Shown: positions 55,449-64,000 of the stretch, in pieces | How the letters are laid out: the number at the start of each line of letters is the position of its first letter | How positions within the stretch are numbered: the stretch's first letter is position 1 | Source of the DNA: Pseudomonas frederiksbergensis | GTDB taxonomy: Bacteria > Pseudomonadota > Gammaproteobacteria > Pseudomonadales > Pseudomonadaceae | DNA: 64,000 nt | Assembly: GCF_900105495.1 (NCBI RefSeq) | Contig: NZ_FNTF01000002.1 | Span: 3,588,501-3,652,500 of the forward strand | Reading direction: 5' to 3' | Notes under the pieces: model-generated | Databases searched by the model: none | Told to the model about the DNA's origin: nothing | Seen by the model: the letters and a program-made list of their open reading frames with translations, nothing else | Position numbers and translations under genes: made by a program

Positions 55449-55632
55449 CTGTAGCAGCTGTCGAGCCTGCGCTCAGCTCTGTAGCAGCTGTCGAGCCCTA
55501 GCGAGGCTGCGTTCGGCTGCGAAGCAGCCGTAAACCCAGTGCACGCGATTAACCTGGACTACCGAGCCGCTGGATTTCACGACTGCTTCGCAGCCGAACG
55601 CAGCCTCGCTAGGGCTCGACAGCTGCTACAGG
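55449..55632. repeat. compound long inverted repeat, TAGCAGCTGTCGAGCC class
   Basis: Two left arms in tandem (TGTAGCAGCTGTCGAGCC at about 5450 and again at 55481) face one right arm GGCTCGACAGCTGCTACAGG; the inner stem GGCTGCGTTCGGCTGCGAAG is shared with other copies. This makes up most of the gap 55261-55753. Confidence 0.85.
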
Positions 55633-55753
55633 GGTAGTGTTTCAGTCGTGCAGATATCGCATGCTCCTGCAGGAAACTGTGATCCAGCACTGACCAGTGG
55701 CGTCTAGCGTCTGTGTCCCCGCGATCCCATGGGGCGAGACTTCGGAACCCTGC

Positions 55754-56662
55754 ATGCAAGCGCTGTTGAACGAGATCCTTGACGCAGTTCGTCCCCTGAT
55801 CGGCCAGGGCAAGGTGGCTGACTATATTCCCGCCCTCGGTACAGTGCCGGCCGATCAGTTGGGCATCGCGGTGTACGGCAATGACGGCGAACTGTATTGC
55901 GCCGGCGACGCCCATACGCTGTTCTCGGTGCAGAGTATTTCCAAGGTGTTCAGCCTGGTGCAGGCCATCGAACACTCCGGCGAAACCATTTGGACGCGCC
56001 TGGGTCACGAGCCTTCCGGCCAACCGTTCAATTCGCTGGTGCAACTGGAATTCGAACGCGGGCGACCGCGCAATCCCTTCATCAACGCCGGTGCGCTGGT
56101 GATCTGCGACATCAACCAGTCACGCTTTGCCGCGCCGGCGCTGTCGATGCGCGACTTTGTCCGTCGGCTGTCCGGCAACCCGCAAGTCATGGTAGATGGC
56201 AAGGTCGCCGAGTCGGAATACCAGCATCGCGCGCGCAATGCTGCGATGGCCTACCTGATGCAATCGTTCGGCAATTTTCACAACGATGTCGAAGCGGTGC
56301 TGCGCAGTTATTTCAGCCATTGCGCACTACGCATGAGCTGCGTGGATCTGGCGCGGGCGTTCTGTTTCCTGGCCAACGATGGTTTCTGCAAGCACAGCGG
56401 CGAACAGATCCTCACCGCGCGCCAGATCCAGCAAGTCAACTCGATCATGGCCACCAGCGGCCTCTACGATGAAGCCGGCAACTTTGCCTATCGCGTCGGT
56501 TTACCGGGCAAGAGCGGCGTGGGCGGGGGAATTGTCGCGGTGGTGCCGGGGCAATTTACCGTGTGCGTCTGGTCGCCGGAGTTGAACACCGCCGGCAACT
56601 CCCTCGCGGGCATGGCCGCGCTGGAGCTGCTGAGTCAGCGGATTGGCTGGTCGGTTTTCTAG
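55754..56662 (+). CDS. glsA: glutaminase
   Basis: 302 residues, serine-dependent beta-lactamase-like glutaminase. Ser61 and Lys64 in [20 protein letters not shown] and [19 protein letters not shown] are other hallmarks. Converts glutamine to glutamate and ammonia. ATG at 55754 gives the family length; the frame begins at 55697. A ProA-like dehydrogenase gene follows on the same strand. Confidence 0.92.
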   Translation: MQALLNEILDAVRPLIGQGKVADYIPALGTVPADQLGIAVYGNDGELYCAGDAHTLFSVQSISKVFSLVQAIEHSGETIWTRLGHEPSGQPFNSLVQLEFERGRPRNPFINAGALVICDINQSRFAAPALSMRDFVRRLSGNPQVMVDGKVAESEYQHRARNAAMAYLMQSFGNFHNDVEAVLRSYFSHCALRMSCVDLARAFCFLANDGFCKHSGEQILTARQIQQVNSIMATSGLYDEAGNFAYRVGLPGKSGVGGGIVAVVPGQFTVCVWSPELNTAGNSLAGMAALELLSQRIGWSVF

Positions 56663-56824
56663 GCACGGTACTGCCGCTCGACGGCCATCCTGGAAAACCG
56701 GAAATGCTTTTAGCGAGGAAACGGGCCGCCGGGTTTTCGATCAGTGGCCAGGCGTGCGGTTAATGACGCTCCAGGGATTTTCCTATACATTTTCCGACCG
56801 CCCCCTGCATGGTGAAACCGCTTC

Positions 56825-58327
56825 ATGTCTCTTGCGCTCGAACGTCTAGTCGCTGGCACAGCTATCCCTTTCGCCGGGAATCGTGTCTCTGTGGTCAGCC
56901 CCGAATTGGCCGCGCGTTTTCAGCCCGGGGACCATTTGCTGGTGGAGCAGGTCAGCGGCGAATTGTTACTGATTCCGGTAGTCGACCAGCAAGCGGCGGC
57001 CATTGCAATCGAGCGGGCGGAAGCGGCTTTCAGCGCAATATCCGCGGTTTCCGATCAAGCCATCAGCGAGTTCTTCGATCGCTTCGCCCAACGCCTGGAA
57101 GACCCTGCCTGCTGGGCTTTGATCGAAGCCGCCAACCTGGCCGATATCGAACGAGCCAAGGCCCGCGGGCGCTCCACCACGCGCCTTCTGGCGGATGAAC
57201 GCATGCGCCGCGACATGATCGCCGGCCTCAGGGCCTGGCGCGATGCGTCGGCTACGCGCGGCAAGGTGGTCAGTTGCGTCGAGCATGACGGCTGGAAAGT
57301 CGAGCAAGTGGTTTCTCCGCTGGGCATCGTCGCGTTCGTCTTCGAAGGCCGGCCGAATGTTTTCGCCGACGCCGCCGGTGTGTTGCGCACGGGTAACACA
57401 GCGGTGTTGCGAATCGGCAGCGATGCGTTGGGCACGGCGCAAGCCATCGTCACCCACGCGTTGAATCCGGCACTGAGCGACGCAGGGTTGCCTGCCGGCG
57501 CGGTGTCGCTGGTAGAAAGCGTCAATCACGCGGCCGGTTGGGCAATGTTCGCCGACCGACGCCTGTCACTGGCGGTGGCCCGTGGTTCGGGGCGCGCCGT
57601 CAGCCAGTTGGGCAGCATCGCCCAACAGGCTGGCACCGCCGTCAGCCTGCACGGCACCGGTGGCGCCTGGCTGATCGCCGACAAGGATGCCGATGCCCAG
57701 CGCTTTGCCGCGGTAGTGCGCAACTCGCTGGATCGCAAAGTCTGCAACACAATGAATGTCTGCCTGATTCACCGTGACCGTGTCGCAGAATTGTTGCCGC
57801 TGTTCCTCGACGCGCTGCAACAGGCCGGCACCGCACGCGGGCAGGGCTGCAAATTGCACATTGTCGAAGGCAGCGAGCAATACCTGCCGACTGATTGGCA
57901 GACCGCCAGTGTTGAGGTGTACCGCGCCGAAGGCTATCAGACCGAAGCGTTGGCCGAACCGTTGCCCGAGGACCAGTTGGGCCGCGAGTGGGAATGGGAA
58001 GAAACCCCGGAAGTCAGCTTGAAGATTGTCGATGACCTGGATAACGCCATCGCCTTGTTCAATTGTTATAGCCCGCAGTTCACCGTCTCGCTGATCAGTG
58101 AAGACGCCGCCGCTCAGGAACGCTTCTACAACGCGGTCAACGCACCTTTTGTCGGCAACGGGATTACCCGCTGGGTCGACGGACAGTACGCGCTGAACAA
58201 GCCGGAACTGGGGCTTTCGAACTGGGAGAGCGGTCGCCTGTTTGCTCGTAGCGCGATTCTCTCGGGAGATGGGGTGTTCACGATCCGCAGTCGCATGACT
58301 CAGATGGATCTGTCGGTCAAACGCTGA
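56825..58327 (+). CDS. aldehyde dehydrogenase, ProA-like
   Basis: 500 residues. The middle (GIVAFVFEGRPNVFADAAGV; SLARGSGRAV-like segment; NSLDRKVCNTMNVCLIH with the candidate catalytic Cys) follows glutamate-5-semialdehyde dehydrogenase, but it is about 80 residues longer than typical ProA, with an extra N-terminal region. No proB is beside it. With glsA it could handle glutamate derivatives; a true proline role is uncertain. Confidence 0.8.
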   Translation: MSLALERLVAGTAIPFAGNRVSVVSPELAARFQPGDHLLVEQVSGELLLIPVVDQQAAAIAIERAEAAFSAISAVSDQAISEFFDRFAQRLEDPACWALIEAANLADIERAKARGRSTTRLLADERMRRDMIAGLRAWRDASATRGKVVSCVEHDGWKVEQVVSPLGIVAFVFEGRPNVFADAAGVLRTGNTAVLRIGSDALGTAQAIVTHALNPALSDAGLPAGAVSLVESVNHAAGWAMFADRRLSLAVARGSGRAVSQLGSIAQQAGTAVSLHGTGGAWLIADKDADAQRFAAVVRNSLDRKVCNTMNVCLIHRDRVAELLPLFLDALQQAGTARGQGCKLHIVEGSEQYLPTDWQTASVEVYRAEGYQTEALAEPLPEDQLGREWEWEETPEVSLKIVDDLDNAIALFNCYSPQFTVSLISEDAAAQERFYNAVNAPFVGNGITRWVDGQYALNKPELGLSNWESGRLFARSAILSGDGVFTIRSRMTQMDLSVKR

Positions 58328-58493
58328 TCCGGCACCACGATCCCAGTCAACGGCCGCACTATACTTAATGTGCGCCCGTATGGGCGTGGCGAGCACTCGA
58401 AACGAATCAGATGTCCATAACGCTCGCCCGAGCGTCAAGGTTGCACCGCCAAGGGACGGGCAGTGCACCAGATGACGGAGAGAGGGTTACACC

Positions 58494-58844
58494 ATGAAAC
58501 TTCATTCCTTCCAACAATACTCTCATGATCTGGAAAGGGGCGTTCACGACACGTGGATTACCGCCAGGGTGAAGTCAGCCCTGGCAATGGCCGAACCCAG
58601 CTTTGGCCTGCAAATCCATGTGAAAACCCATGGGGGGACGGTGGCATTGAGCGGTCGCGTCAACACCCATAAACAGTGTGAGCGGGCGGTTGCTTTGGCC
58701 CGTTCGGTTCCGGGGGTTGTCGAAGTGGATGCCAGAGACTTGCTGACTCACGTGTTCACGCCAGGCAGTACTCAACAACCACCCAACGCGGAAGAGGCCC
58801 CTGAGAGTCGGCCACAATCGTCAACAAGGATCGACGATAAATAA
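58494..58844 (+). CDS. BON-domain protein
   Basis: 116 residues; one BON domain (ITARVKSALAMAEPSFGLQIH; GTVALSGRVNTHKQCERAVALARSVPGVVEV) then an acidic tail. No signal peptide is seen. BON domains bind phospholipid surfaces, often in stress-induced proteins. Confidence 0.85.
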   Translation: MKLHSFQQYSHDLERGVHDTWITARVKSALAMAEPSFGLQIHVKTHGGTVALSGRVNTHKQCERAVALARSVPGVVEVDARDLLTHVFTPGSTQQPPNAEEAPESRPQSSTRIDDK

Positions 58845-58920
58845 CCCGGTCGATGGTGTCAGTGCAACGCTCCCGTGAGCCGGGAGCGTTGCGTCGATCG
58901 CCTGTCTGCCAATCGACACT

Positions 58921-59583
58921 TCAGGCTGCTGCTTCTATGGATCGGGCTTGAAGGGCGCAGGTGTCCGGATACTCGGCGAGCGCCACAAAACGGTGGCTGT
59001 CGGCATCCAGTGCCTCGATGGAACCGGTCTCGATGTCGTAGACCCAACCATGCAAATTCAACAGGCCTTTCTCCTGAGCCAGGCGCACGCTCGGATGCGT
59101 CTGGATATTGGCCAGTTGCGCGATGACATTCTCCCGAACCATTGAACTCACCTTCGCCGCTTCATTGGCGTGCGGACGCGATTCGTTGATGACTTTCGCT
59201 GACTCGGCGTGTTGCAACCAGCCGCTGACGGCGGGCAAGTGGTCCATGCATGTGCACTTGGCGACGGCGGTCATGGCGCCACAGTCCGAGTGCCCGCAGA
59301 TCACAATATCGGTGACTCCAAGCACCGCGACCGCATATTCGACCGTAGCCGACACACCGCCGGGGTGAGGGCTGTAGGAGGGCACGATGTTGCCGGCATT
59401 GCGGATCACAAACAGTTCACCGGGTTCTTGTTGGGTCAGCAGTTCTGGCACGACACGGCTGTCGGAGCAGGTGATGAACAGCGTGCCCGGATGCTGGGTG
59501 GTGGCCAGGTGCTTGAACAGGTCGGTGCGTTGTGGAAAGGCGTCTTTCTGGAACTTCAAAAAACCTTCGATGAGCGCTTTCAT
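58921..59583 (-). CDS. cynT: beta-carbonic anhydrase, cyanate-operon type
   Basis: 220 residues. Zinc ligands Cys39 ([11 protein letters not shown], with Asp41) and the GHSDCGAM pair. It supplies bicarbonate, the co-substrate of cyanase. Start at 59583 has GAGGA upstream. In the same direction as cynS, with a 190-bp gap filled by an inverted repeat. Confidence 0.9.
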   Translation of the reverse strand: MKALIEGFLKFQKDAFPQRTDLFKHLATTQHPGTLFITCSDSRVVPELLTQQEPGELFVIRNAGNIVPSYSPHPGGVSATVEYAVAVLGVTDIVICGHSDCGAMTAVAKCTCMDHLPAVSGWLQHAESAKVINESRPHANEAAKVSSMVRENVIAQLANIQTHPSVRLAQEKGLLNLHGWVYDIETGSIEALDADSHRFVALAEYPDTCALQARSIEAAA

Positions 59584-59618
59584 GGCGATGTCCTCTACGT
59601 GAATCAAATGATTGTTTT

Positions 59619-59728
59619 GTAGCAGCTGCCGAGCTTGCGAGGCTGCGTTCGAGGACGTAGTCCTCGCCAGATCCAGGCGACTGCTGCGCAGCCGAACGCA
59701 GCCTCGCAGGCTCGGCAGCTGCTACAGG
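59619..59728. repeat. long inverted repeat between cynS and cynT
   Basis: TGTAGCAGCTGCCGAGCTTG and GAGGCTGCGTTCG are mirrored by CGAACGCAGCCTC and CTCGGCAGCTGCTACA. Same class as at 55449; could lower read-through from cynS to cynT. Confidence 0.88.
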
Positions 59729-59772
59729 GAATCGTGTGTCACAGGTGGAAACTCGACTCGCCTGTCATCCGT

Positions 59773-60240
59773 TTAGAACGGACGCAGTGGCAGGAACTTG
59801 CCGTCGAGGGTGATCACCGCGCGGGAGCCGCCTTCCGGGTCTTCGACTTTTTTCATGTCGAGCTTGAAGTTGATTGCACTGATGATGCCGTCGCCGAATT
59901 GCTCATGAACCAGGGCTTTGAGGGTGGTGCCGTAAATCTGGATCATTTCGTAGAAGCGGTAGATGGTCGGGTCGGTCGGGACACCCGAGAGGCTGCCGCG
60001 CAACGGGATGATCTGCAGGCGGGCAACGGTGTCGGCGTCCAGGTCCAGCTTCTCGCCAATCACTTTGGCGGCGCTTTCCGGCAGCGGGTGCTGACCGAGC
60101 AGGGCGGCAGTGACGTAGGCCAGCCCGAGGCCGGTGCCGTCAGTCAGGTCCTGCCATGACAGGTTTTTGCGCGCTTTTGCATCGAGGATCGACGTGGTCA
60201 GGGCCAGGCTTGGGTCGCTGTAGGCGTGGGACTGTTGCAT
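59773..60240 (-). CDS. cynS: cyanate hydratase (cyanase)
   Basis: 155 residues, standard length. Forms ammonia and carbon dioxide from cyanate and bicarbonate. The catalytic domain [21 protein letters not shown] contains the conserved Arg and Glu, and INFKLDMKK follows with the Ser region before it (DGIISAINF). Divergent from cynR. Confidence 0.95.
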   Translation of the reverse strand: MQQSHAYSDPSLALTTSILDAKARKNLSWQDLTDGTGLGLAYVTAALLGQHPLPESAAKVIGEKLDLDADTVARLQIIPLRGSLSGVPTDPTIYRFYEMIQIYGTTLKALVHEQFGDGIISAINFKLDMKKVEDPEGGSRAVITLDGKFLPLRPF

Positions 60241-60365
60241 GGTGATTCTCCTGTCGGGAGTGAGGTTGCTTGGGTGTGGAGCCATCTTCTGCCGATCGAT
60301 CCATAGCGTCCAAGACCGATATACAATGCAGCGCATAAGCACAGCCTATAGATGGTGGTTTCCTC

Positions 60366-61271
60366 ATGCTGCTCCGACATTTGCGCTATTTACTGGCGGT
60401 CGCCGACCACGGCGGTTTCACCCGCGCCGCCGAGGCACTTCACGTTTCGCAGCCGACCCTGTCCCAACAGATCCGGCAACTGGAAGAAACCCTGGGCGTC
60501 AGCCTGTTCGATCGAACCTCGCGCACGGTGAAACCCACCGATGCGGGAGAGGCCTACATCGAATGTGCTCGTCGGGTGCTGGTGGAACTGGAGGCAGGCA
60601 AACGTGCGCTGCATGACGTAAAGGACTTGTCCCGAGGCACCCTGCGACTGGCCATGACCCCAACGTTCATGGCTTACCTGGTGGGGCCGCTGGTGCGCGA
60701 TTACCTGGCGCGGTATCCGAACATCCATCTACAGATTTACGAGCTGTCGATGGATGACATCGAGGCGGGGCTGGTGGATGACTCTCTGGACATCGCCATC
60801 GCGTTTACCCAGGTCAGAAATGCCGACATCGAGTCGATCCCGGCGTTTACCGAGACGTTGGGCGTCATGGTGGGGCGTGATCACCCGTTATACGAAAGCC
60901 AGGTCGCGTTGTCCGTGCAAGAGATCGCGCAACTGGAGTTTGCGCTGCTGACCCCCGACTTCGTTACCCGCACCCGCATTGATGAGTACTTTGCCCAGGA
61001 GCAAATCACGCCGAAGGTGGTGATCGAGGTCAACTCGGTGAGCACCTTGCTGGAAGTCATTCGGCACACGGCCATCGCCACCATTCTTCCGGAGCCCATT
61101 GCCACCGAGGACCGGGCGTTGCGCAAAATCCCGTTGTTGGGCGAGTCGCCCAAACGAGGGGCCGCGCTGCTTCGACGCAAAAACAACTATCACAGCGCAG
61201 CGTCGGTGGCTTTTATGGAGCTGGTATTGGGTGCGGCTGCCGGTGAGTCGACGACGTCAGTCTTCTATTAA
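60366..61271 (+). CDS. cynR: LysR-family regulator CynR
   Basis: 301 residues: LysR HTH (HLRYLLAVADHGGFTRAAEAL and following) and effector domain. Position divergent to cynS makes CynR, the cyanate-responsive activator, the natural reading. The 125-bp intergenic region should contain its binding site; no site can be pinned by eye. The last 15 bp overlap the converging gene. Confidence 0.9.
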   Translation: MLLRHLRYLLAVADHGGFTRAAEALHVSQPTLSQQIRQLEETLGVSLFDRTSRTVKPTDAGEAYIECARRVLVELEAGKRALHDVKDLSRGTLRLAMTPTFMAYLVGPLVRDYLARYPNIHLQIYELSMDDIEAGLVDDSLDIAIAFTQVRNADIESIPAFTETLGVMVGRDHPLYESQVALSVQEIAQLEFALLTPDFVTRTRIDEYFAQEQITPKVVIEVNSVSTLLEVIRHTAIATILPEPIATEDRALRKIPLLGESPKRGAALLRRKNNYHSAASVAFMELVLGAAAGESTTSVFY

Positions 61272-61559
61272 TTCACACACACCATTGGGCGCCTTGCCCG
61301 TGGAGGACACCGTGACCGAGTCGTCATCGGAGAGAGTGATCGAGATGATGACGCCCGAACCCCTGGCTTCGAAACGGCGATCGTCAATGGCTTTGGTCTC
61401 GGCTTCCTTGCTATTGATCAACACCGGTCCGTCCTGATCCGCATGAACAATGATGTTGCCGGGGCAGTCAGCATCGAACAACGGCACGCCGGTGACGGTG
61501 TTTGCATGGGCAGCACTAGCCATTACGAGTAACAGCAAGCCTGTCAGTTGTATGTTCAT
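61257..61559 (-). CDS. small exported protein
   Basis: 100 residues, signal peptide ending SAAHA, two Cys (DADCPGN, GVCELIED) that could form a disulfide. GGAGG 6 bases before the ATG. No family known. Convergent with cynR, overlapping it by 15 bp. Confidence 0.72.
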   Translation of the reverse strand: MNIQLTGLLLLVMASAAHANTVTGVPLFDADCPGNIIVHADQDGPVLINSKEAETKAIDDRRFEARGSGVIISITLSDDDSVTVSSTGKAPNGVCELIED

Positions 61560-61627
61560 CACAAACCTCCAATGATCCAGTGCACACGGTTAACGATAGC
61601 GGTGTTTGGTGCGCATGAGGCAAACAA

Positions 61628-61668
61628 AAAGGCCCCGCTCGATGTAACGAGCGAGGCCTTTTTATGGA
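61628..61668. terminator. bidirectional terminator
   Basis: AAAAAGGCCCCGCTCG, ATGTAA, CGAGCGAGGCCTTTTT. Downstream of the minus-strand gene at 61684. Confidence 0.85.
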
Positions 61669-61683
61669 TGGGGTGTGCAGGTG

Positions 61684-62013
61684 TCAGTAGAACCGGTCAA
61701 TCACCCGAACTTCGTTCTGGTTCTGCATCGAGGCCCACGCCTGTTTCAGCGTTTGCAGAACGTTACCGATGAAGTCCTTGTCAGCCGCGGCTTTCTTGCC
61801 GACATAGCCTTGGCCGCGACGGTACATCTTCAGTCGGGCGAGCAGGTTCTGGTTGTTCTTGTCGAACTCCGCTTCGTGAGCGTGAGGCGACAGGCAGTCG
61901 ATATGCACCTGGCCCGACTTGCTGATCCACAGAATATGGCTGTCATGGCTGTCTTTTTGCGCAGCGAACAGATGAGCCAGTTCATCGATAGTGGGTTGAT
62001 TGTTCAGATTCAT
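61684..62013 (-). CDS. conserved small hypothetical protein
   Basis: 109 residues, MNLNNQPTIDELAHLFAAQK start with AAGGGG upstream. Contains the block SHDSHILWISKSGQVHIDCL and a helical end. Cytoplasmic, unassigned. Strong terminator follows. Confidence 0.75.
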   Translation of the reverse strand: MNLNNQPTIDELAHLFAAQKDSHDSHILWISKSGQVHIDCLSPHAHEAEFDKNNQNLLARLKMYRRGQGYVGKKAAADKDFIGNVLQTLKQAWASMQNQNEVRVIDRFY

Positions 62014-62534
62014 AGTAAGCCCCTTGACCATTTGGTGATCTTTCAAAGTTGATTCGCTAATACAGGTAGCCCATCGGTTAGTTGATCCCTGGCACCGAAA
62101 CCAGGACGTCAGCAGTCAGCCGCCAAATTGACGGGGTCCCGCGTCTGTTGCATGTAGTCGTGTTGAATAACTGCTACGCAATAGCGTCACAACGAGGAGA
62201 AGCAGCGAAAACCTTCAGGCCACTGCCAACCTTTTCAGGGGTCGGTCACAAGCTTCATGAGGATTGATCGCCAGCGCTTCTCGTCCTTGTACTGGACGTT
62301 CAGGCCAGGTCAGCTTCTTCAATCTGCCTTGTGGGCAGCGTGTATCCGGGAAAAACAGCTCGGCGGTCAGACGAGCTTGCTCAAACGTGTTGCCTGTACT
62401 CCCGATCGGGGAGACGTCTGCATCATGCAAGGGCAAATCGGAGGCGTCAACGGTTTTGTAGTGATTATTTTTGGTCACTACATATTGTCGGACAAAGTTG
62501 TTTGGAATTAAAAAGCGCTAGGGGAACGCGCCAG
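62014..62534. other. 520-bp gap without a supported gene
   Basis: An 87-codon minus-strand open frame (62215-62478) would begin with GTG and lacks a ribosome site; it could be a remnant. No repeats stand out. Confidence 0.45.
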
Positions 62535-63056
62535 TCAGGACGATGGCAGCGATGTCTGGAATCGGTAAACGGTGCAGGGATAACCGTCTACCGGCTGCTG
62601 ATGCAGGGTGAACTCGCCATGGGTGAGATCAGGCAGGACCCGAGCCCAGAACCGCTGCGCAGGTTGATTCACGTCGAGGTGGAAAATTTGCCATTGACCG
62701 GGGAACCGGCTCAAGAGGGCGGAAACGACAAACTTCGCGACGCCTTGGCCACGAAAGCGTCGACTGACAAAGAAGTAGCCGATGTTGTACTCGGCGCCGG
62801 GAACTTGGGTTTCATCATCCACCGTCACGAAACCGGCCAATTCTCCATTAACCTTGATCAAAAACGGCCGGGTGGCGGGGTTGCGCCAGTAGCCCGGTTT
62901 GGGCTGAGCGTTGAAGAAGCCATGCTCACCGAGCTTCAGCGGCAGCCACTCGCTGAAGTCATACAGGTAGAACTGCATCAGGTTTTCAATCGTTTCCAGT
63001 TCGTCGCGCTGTGCGGCGTGCAGTTCAATCAAGGGCTGGCTGCTGATTGTCGCCAT
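62535..63056 (-). CDS. GNAT-family N-acetyltransferase
   Basis: 173 residues; the acetyl-CoA loop RRFRGQGVAKFVVSALL and strand pattern AGFVTVDDET..YNIGYFFVS are typical. GAGG precedes ATG at 63056. Substrate unknown. Confidence 0.87.
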   Translation of the reverse strand: MATISSQPLIELHAAQRDELETIENLMQFYLYDFSEWLPLKLGEHGFFNAQPKPGYWRNPATRPFLIKVNGELAGFVTVDDETQVPGAEYNIGYFFVSRRFRGQGVAKFVVSALLSRFPGQWQIFHLDVNQPAQRFWARVLPDLTHGEFTLHQQPVDGYPCTVYRFQTSLPSS

Positions 63057-63160
63057 GATCGTACCTCGCAGAAAGCAGGGTTGTTGCCTGGTGCGTAACT
63101 TGGGGAGTATCTCAGCTGACTCTGAAGAACATAGTCCATTCAGTCTCGCTCGAAATCCCC

Positions 63161-64000
63161 TCAGGTCTTGCTCGCCGGTTTTGCCGCGCGTTTGGTACCC
63201 GTCGAGGGCTTGCGTTTGGCGGGCTTGCGTTTGTTTTTCCACGGTGTTGCACCGCGCCCGGCGGGGCTTGCCGGTCCGCTGATGGTCAGGCTCAGCCCGG
63301 CGCAACGGGCCACCTGTTTGCTCATCCACGCGGCCTGTTTGGTGACGAATTCTTCCAGGCTCATCTCGCCGCTCTGCACCATGTCCAGCGCTTGCTCCCA
63401 AATGGCTGTGGTGCCCGGGTCGGCGATGGCTCGCGGCACGGCATCGATCAGGCTGAACGCGGCCGGGGTGGCGGCCAGGGCCTTGCCGTTCTTGATCAGA
63501 TAACCCCGGTCGAGCAGGCCCTGGATGATCGAAGCGCGGGTCGCTTCAGTGCCGATGCCAGTGGTGTCCTTGAGTTTCTGTTTGAGCAGCGGATCTTCCA
63601 CCAGTTTGGCGACGTTCTTCATCGCCTTGATCAGGTCGCCTTCGGTGAACGGTTTGGGTGGTTGCGTCCAGAGGTCCTTGAGCTTGACGTCGGCCACTGC
63701 GCAGTCACGTCCTTCAGCCAATGCCGGCAATGTTTGCGGCGCCGGTGCTTCCCGGCCCTTGGCCGGGGCAAGGGCCTCGGGCAGGGCGCGTTTCCAGCCG
63801 GGCTCGACGATCTGCTTGCCGACGGCACGAAAGGCTTCACCGGCGCAGTCGAAGTCGGCCTGGGTCCGGTCGTATTCATGGTTGGGCAGAAACTGCGCCA
63901 GGTAACGCGCGCGGATCAGGGTGTAGACCGCCCGCTGCTTGCCCGCCAGCCGCTCGAGGTTTTTCGCCGCAGCGGTGGGGATGATGCCGTGGTGAGCGCT
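63161..64000 (-). CDS. topB: DNA topoisomerase III, C-terminal part
   Basis: At least 279 codons are present; the 5' end is beyond the window. SAHHGIIPT near the start of the visible part, TTGIGTEATRASIIQGLLDRG and the Lys-rich tail (NKRKPAKRKPSTGTKRAAK) identify TopB, a type IA topoisomerase for resolving replication and recombination intermediates. The active-site Tyr lies outside the window. Confidence 0.92.
   Translation of the reverse strand, partial: SAHHGIIPTAAAKNLERLAGKQRAVYTLIRARYLAQFLPNHEYDRTQADFDCAGEAFRAVGKQIVEPGWKRALPEALAPAKGREAPAPQTLPALAEGRDCAVADVKLKDLWTQPPKPFTEGDLIKAMKNVAKLVEDPLLKQKLKDTTGIGTEATRASIIQGLLDRGYLIKNGKALAATPAAFSLIDAVPRAIADPGTTAIWEQALDMVQSGEMSLEEFVTKQAAWMSKQVARCAGLSLTISGPASPAGRGATPWKNKRKPAKRKPSTGTKRAAKPASKT

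Noticed and set aside
58865..58889. Terminator after the BON-domain gene
   Set aside because: Stem AACGCTCCC/GGGAGCGTT is good but no T-run follows.
62215..62478. 87-codon minus-strand open frame
   Set aside because: Begins with GTG, no ribosome site, no recognised motif; may be a remnant.

Overview
The window is a GC-rich chromosomal segment of a Pseudomonas, most likely of the P. fluorescens group. The support is the gene content (DUF1652 protein, GlxA-type regulators, a PL7 alginate lyase, a Pseudomonas-type structured leader) and the many REP-type inverted repeats of two classes (GTGGGAGC..GGGCTTGCCCGCG and TAGCAGCTGGCGAAGCCTGCGTTCGG) between genes. No rRNA, tRNA, CRISPR array, prophage or intact insertion sequence was seen.

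Layout. 1-10252: a polyamine locus. A four-gene ABC uptake system (binding protein cut by the window edge, two permeases, ATPase; minus strand) faces a gamma-glutamylation (Puu/Pau) pathway: puuD divergent from puuA, puuC, puuB and the HTH-cupin regulator puuR. Near-identical 15-bp motifs precede the binding-protein gene and puuA. 10260-14140: an AT-richer island with a type VI Hcp gene overlapping a DUF4225 gene (a likely effector), two related four-helix membrane proteins (likely immunity), a LysE-type exporter, a broken hcp piece, and two nearly identical 36-bp palindromes. 14153-15232: a small protein with a structured 5' leader, and a PLDc_N membrane protein. 15425-20946: NCS1 permease, ArgE-like deacylase, DUF1028, RidA and a flavin monooxygenase, all on the minus strand: an unassigned catabolic set. 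21294-24640: VIT/CCC1 metal transporter, PPK2 and SulP anion transporter. 24744-26725: small stand-alone genes (VOC, secreted Cys-rich protein, PH domain, HD hydrolase).

27025-32271: MHS-type MFS transporter, SpeF-type ornithine decarboxylase and a serine hydrolase. 32569-41664: DeoR regulator, moaA, CAP-domain protein, SleB-like hydrolase, tandem universal stress protein, FadL-type porin, lipoprotein, arylsulfatase, DUF1652. 41673-44885: glycogen-debranching-like enzyme and a glycosyltransferase. 45120-52270: Gfa, DUF3616, PL7 lyase, two DJ-1/PfpI-type proteins (one fused to an AraC domain), alpha/beta hydrolase, adenosine-specific kinase, and an orphan YbdD/YjiX protein. 52535-55260: nitrilase, dienelactone hydrolase, then a DoxX/HvfX-like membrane protein behind a 72-residue HvfA-like precursor with three EGKCG repeats. 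55754-64000: glutaminase, a ProA-like dehydrogenase, BON protein, carbonic anhydrase, cyanase, CynR, small proteins, an acetyltransferase, and the C-terminal part of topoisomerase III running off the right edge.

How the parts relate. Nitrogen recovery recurs: polyamines (Puu, SpeF), nitriles (nitrilase), cyanate (CynS with carbonic anhydrase) and glutamine (GlsA). The two most unusual loci are the Hcp-DUF4225 island with paired membrane proteins, and the HvfA-like/DoxX pair that lacks the expected modifying enzymes nearby. Functions are family-level readings of the sequence; no database search or folding program was run.
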